Source: Candidatus Thorarchaeota archaeon
GTDB lineage: Archaea; Asgardarchaeota; Thorarchaeia; Thorarchaeales; Thorarchaeaceae
Reading direction: 5' to 3'
DNA: 16,033 nucleotides
Assembly (NCBI GenBank): GCA_016841005.1
Contig: JAEORG010000483.1
Location: forward strand, 1-16,033
Both the position numbers and the translations under genes were made by a program. Below, piece by piece: positions 14,032-16,033 of this stretch; the first letter of the stretch is position 1, and each line of letters starts with the position of its first letter. A model generated the notes under the pieces. It was not told where the DNA came from and made no database searches. It worked only from the letters and a program-made list of their open reading frames with translations.

Positions 14032-15078
14032 ATGGTTAAAACCGAGACTTTCAGAGGTAGGGATTTCATTACCCTTCTCGATTATACAAAAGAAGAGATC
14101 GAAACCATGCTTGACGTGGCTATTGATCTCAAGAAGAAATACGCATTGAGAGAGCCACACAAGCTCCTTGATGCACGCACACTGTTCATGATATTCTATA
14201 ACCAATCACTTCGTACTCGTAACTCATTTGAAGCGGGTATGACTCAACTTGGTGGCCACGCTCACTTCTTAGACCCTAGCAAGATTTATGCTCCGGCTCT
14301 AGAAGGAGATGAGAAAGCCTACTCCACAGAACGTGTTTCAGATGTAGCACGCGTTCTTGCTCGAATGGGTGATGGTATTGCAATCAGGTGTTATGGTGAT
14401 CCTGTTGGCTGGATATATGGTCGTGCAAATGAAGTCATCAATAACTTTGCGCACTGGGCACACATACCTGTCATAAACATGGAGGATGACAAATATCATC
14501 CATGTCAAGCTCTTGCTGATATGATGACTGTAAAGGAGAAGTTTGGAAAGTTCAAAGATGTCAAGTTTGTGATGAGCTGGGCATATTCTCCCTCCGTCCA
14601 CAAACCACTCGCTGTTCCACAGAGTGCAGTAATTGGTGCAACCATGATGGGTTGTGAAACCGTTCTTGCACATCCAAAGGGAATGGAACTTGACGATGAG
14701 GTTATCAAAGCCTGCAAGGGCTATGCAGAGGAGAATGAGTCAAGCTTCGAAATTGTCTACGACATGGATGAAGCCTTTGAAGGTGCAGATGTTGTATATC
14801 CAAAAGCGTGGACATGTAGAGACTTTATTCCACCATGGAACGACAAGCCTGAGCTCGATAAGTCGCAAGAAGTGTTTGACAAGAACAAGCACTGGATCTG
14901 TGATGATGAGAAGATGAAAATCGCAGGTCCGAAGTCAATGTACATGCACTGCTTACCTTGTGATCGAGGTTTTGAAGTGACAAACTCTGTCATCGATGGT
15001 CCTCAGTCAATCGCATTTGATCAGGCTGAGAACAGATTGCATGCTCAGAAGGCTGTCATGGCTTTAACAATGAGATAG
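14032..15078 (+). CDS. Knotted-type carbamoyltransferase (ornithine/N-acetylornithine carbamoyltransferase family, YgeW-like)
   Basis: 348 residues with the aspartate/ornithine transcarbamylase fold. Carbamoyl-phosphate motif SLRTR is at 59-63 (YNQSLRTRNSFE, like the NPSxRTRTSFE of N-acetylornithine transcarbamylase). HPCQ is at 156-159 and HCLP at 306-309, with ENRLHAQKAVMA near the C-terminus. The stretch MSWAYSP...KPLAVPQS (181-198) and VVYPKAW (254-260) match the knotted branch (AOTC, SOTC, YgeW) rather than ordinary OTC. It should carbamoylate an amino acid or diamine using carbamoyl phosphate, in arginine biosynthesis or in a catabolic route. The HCLPCDRG sequence differs from the HCLPxRRN usual in AOTC/SOTC, so the acceptor substrate is unresolved. 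GGTGA (14021-14025) lies 6 bases before ATG. No other arginine-pathway gene is in view. Confidence 0.88.
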   Translation: MVKTETFRGRDFITLLDYTKEEIETMLDVAIDLKKKYALREPHKLLDARTLFMIFYNQSLRTRNSFEAGMTQLGGHAHFLDPSKIYAPALEGDEKAYSTERVSDVARVLARMGDGIAIRCYGDPVGWIYGRANEVINNFAHWAHIPVINMEDDKYHPCQALADMMTVKEKFGKFKDVKFVMSWAYSPSVHKPLAVPQSAVIGATMMGCETVLAHPKGMELDDEVIKACKGYAEENESSFEIVYDMDEAFEGADVVYPKAWTCRDFIPPWNDKPELDKSQEVFDKNKHWICDDEKMKIAGPKSMYMHCLPCDRGFEVTNSVIDGPQSIAFDQAENRLHAQKAVMALTMR

Positions 15079-15084
15079 AATATT

Positions 15085-15122
15085 GATGGGTAGGACAGTT
15101 TCTCTACCCGTCTCCTATTTTT
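15085..15122 (+). terminator. Intrinsic-type terminator after the carbamoyltransferase gene
   Basis: GATGGGTAG (15085-15093) and CTACCCGTC (15104-15112) form a 9-bp stem with one G-U pair and a 10-base loop. The T-rich TATTTTT follows (15116-15122). It starts 7 bases after the stop codon and lies between convergent genes, so it may work in both directions. Confidence 0.65.
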
Positions 15123-15126
15123 CTGA

Positions 15127-15447
15127 TTAACCTCTGACACCAGGAGTAGCACTATCTTTTGGTTCGTCGTCATCACCAGTGAGTTTGTCCCAAATAATGC
15201 CTAACCTATCAAGTATTGATTGATAATCAGGTTCCATAGCCTCCTGTATGTATGCAATCTCTTTTTCAATTGCCTTTATCCTTCTGTCAGCAGCATCAAA
15301 ATTCTCTTTAGCTTCAGTATAAGATGGATCGTTGCTAGGGTTAATTACTAAAGGTGCGTATTTTTGGAAGATTGCTGACTCCTTTGCTAATTCGGCTTTG
15401 AGCATCTCTAGTATTGGTTCATAGAATTCGTCGTTATCACTTCCCAT
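15127..15447 (-). CDS. Small acidic coiled-coil protein of unknown function
   Basis: 106 residues, strongly acidic, with no signal peptide or membrane segment. Two helical stretches (about 7-28 and 44-82) have heptad-like spacing of hydrophobic residues, for example AADRRIKAIEKEIAYIQEAM (51-70), joined by an NPSNDPSYT turn. The tail (about 90-106) is disordered and rich in Asp, Pro and Gly. No known domain is recognised. It could be a small adaptor or oligomerisation protein. ATG 15447 has AAGGAG 10 bases upstream. An A/T-rich TATA-like element (around 15485-15495, read on minus) is placed for a transcript starting about 20 bases before the ATG. The gene is convergent with the carbamoyltransferase and divergent from the right-edge gene. 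Confidence 0.7.
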   Translation of the reverse strand: MGSDNDEFYEPILEMLKAELAKESAIFQKYAPLVINPSNDPSYTEAKENFDAADRRIKAIEKEIAYIQEAMEPDYQSILDRLGIIWDKLTGDDDEPKDSATPGVRG

Positions 15448-15569
15448 TCTCAGGCAACTCCTTCAAACATCATCACTATATGAGGAGATAAAAAGTTACT
15501 TAGAATATGGGACGTTCAAAGATCGCGTATCACTTTTTCAAGTTTAATCTGCATTTAATAAAATGATTC

Positions 15570-15578
15570 TTATAAAAG
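15570..15578 (+). promoter_or_regulatory. TATA box for a probable leaderless transcript of the right-edge gene
   Basis: TTATAAAAG is a near-consensus archaeal TATA box. Its centre lies 26 bases before GTG 15600, the usual distance from TATA box to transcription start, so the mRNA could begin at or next to the start codon. There is no clear Shine-Dalgarno site before this GTG, which agrees with a leaderless message. The rest of the 152-base gap holds the promoter of the divergent coiled-coil gene and nothing else recognisable. Confidence 0.5.
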
Positions 15579-15599
15579 TTGAAGAATACATTTCATTTG

Positions 15600-16033
15600 G
15601 TGCGGCGTTTGTGTGAATGGTGTCTAAAACATGGCGACGGTGGAAAGTGGTATTTCAATGCAAGAAACTACCAGCGGGAACTTGCTGAGGAAACTAATGC
15701 AGTAGAGCATTTGTATGAGATACTCAAGGTCTTCGATAGAAGTGGAGTTACACCTGTATATGGAATGAAATTCGCGGGTTCAGGATACAAGCTTCAGATG
15801 CCCATTATTGGCAGGGTAGTAAGGAGAATCATGAATGGCATCTTGCGTAATGAAGGACCGAAACGACAACATGTAGGGAGTGATGGTCACTTTGGTCAGG
15901 TATTACCAATAGAGGATGCATCATATATTATAGAAAATCTAGCTGCTGAACCGCTCACTCTGAATTATTGTATGTGCCGTTATATGTGCAGAGGAGAGAA
16001 GAATGCTCGCTGTCTAATTTTCGGTGTTGCTAG
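15600..16033 (+). CDS. Cysteine-rich, probably Fe-S-binding protein (3' end off the right edge)
   Basis: The frame is open from an in-frame TAA at 15573 to the window end, giving 144 visible residues from GTG 15600. It starts VRRLCEWCLKHGDGGKWYFN, with a CxxC pair at Cys5 and Cys8. A basic region follows (about 71-90), then GHFGQVLPIEDA (96-107) and a cluster YCMCRYMCRG with Cys124, Cys126 and Cys130, plus Cys138. The spacing suggests one or two metal sites, most likely an iron-sulfur cluster. It recalls uncharacterised archaeal 4Fe-4S-binding proteins, but no family is firmly recognised. TTG 15579 or 15597 are alternative starts. GTG 15600 is preferred because the TATA box at 15570-15578 would start transcription there. 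The C-terminus, which may carry more cysteines, lies outside the window. Confidence 0.75.
   Translation, partial: MRRLCEWCLKHGDGGKWYFNARNYQRELAEETNAVEHLYEILKVFDRSGVTPVYGMKFAGSGYKLQMPIIGRVVRRIMNGILRNEGPKRQHVGSDGHFGQVLPIEDASYIIENLAAEPLTLNYCMCRYMCRGEKNARCLIFGVA

Noticed and set aside
14338..14673. Open frame of 111 codons on the minus strand
   Set aside because: It lies fully opposite the well-supported carbamoyltransferase gene, has no ribosome binding site and shows a cysteine/histidine-heavy, non-protein-like composition.
1..16033. tRNA genes, CRISPR arrays, insertion sequences or defence islands
   Set aside because: No tRNA-like T-arm or cloverleaf was seen outside coding regions, there are no spaced direct repeats, no transposase or integrase, and no recognised defence genes.

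Overview
The window reads as a compact chromosomal segment of an archaeon. The families present (flavo-diiron protein, dodecin, a DUF2085-like protein, a knotted carbamoyltransferase, a cysteine-rich Fe-S-type protein) fit an anaerobic or microaerophilic lifestyle. Shine-Dalgarno sites (GGAGG, GGTGA) sit beside TATA-like boxes about 25-27 bases upstream of candidate starts. TTG and GTG starts are common and there is no bacterial -35/-10 pattern. The mix of families resembles Asgard (Thorarchaeia-like) genomes. That placement is inference from remembered family resemblance, not a search result. No tRNA, rRNA, CRISPR array, insertion sequence or prophage module was seen. Coding density is high and no gene-free stretch exceeds about 150 bases.

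Left part (1-4789). A membrane-anchored subtilisin-like S8 protease runs off the left edge. It is divergent from a CPBP (Rce1-type) intramembrane metalloprotease. On the minus strand follow an AlkA-type DNA glycosylase, an ABC-2 permease with no ATPase beside it, and a dodecin. A strong hairpin separates the convergent CPBP and dodecin genes.

Middle (4878-8366). A glycine-rich membrane protein abuts, stop to stop, a gingipain-like (C25, clan CD) cysteine peptidase. The peptidase is divergent from a SerB-like HAD phosphatase. The HAD stop codon overlaps the stop codon of a DegT/StrS PLP aminotransferase.

Operon 10162->7203 (minus strand): flavo-diiron protein FprA, DUF2085-like Cys-His membrane protein, DegT aminotransferase. 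It combines O2/NO reduction with two genes of unassigned role. Facing it is a secreted, C-terminally anchored beta-rich protein that resembles archaeal GOLD/p24-like proteins, ended by a clear intrinsic-type terminator.

Right part (10854-16033). An Ntn-hydrolase of the penicillin-acylase family is followed 11 bases downstream by a second glycine-rich four-helix membrane protein. The acylase is divergent from a knotted-type (AOTC/YgeW-like) carbamoyltransferase across a region with a perfect 8-bp hairpin. After a terminator come a small acidic coiled-coil protein on the minus strand and, at the right edge, the start of a cysteine-rich, probably Fe-S-binding protein with a good TATA box placed for a leaderless transcript.

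No single defence or mobile system is evident. The most unusual items are the S1P-like subtilase architecture, the archaeal gingipain-like peptidase without a signal peptide, the FprA/DUF2085/DegT operon, the acylase plus membrane-partner pair and the unassigned knotted carbamoyltransferase.
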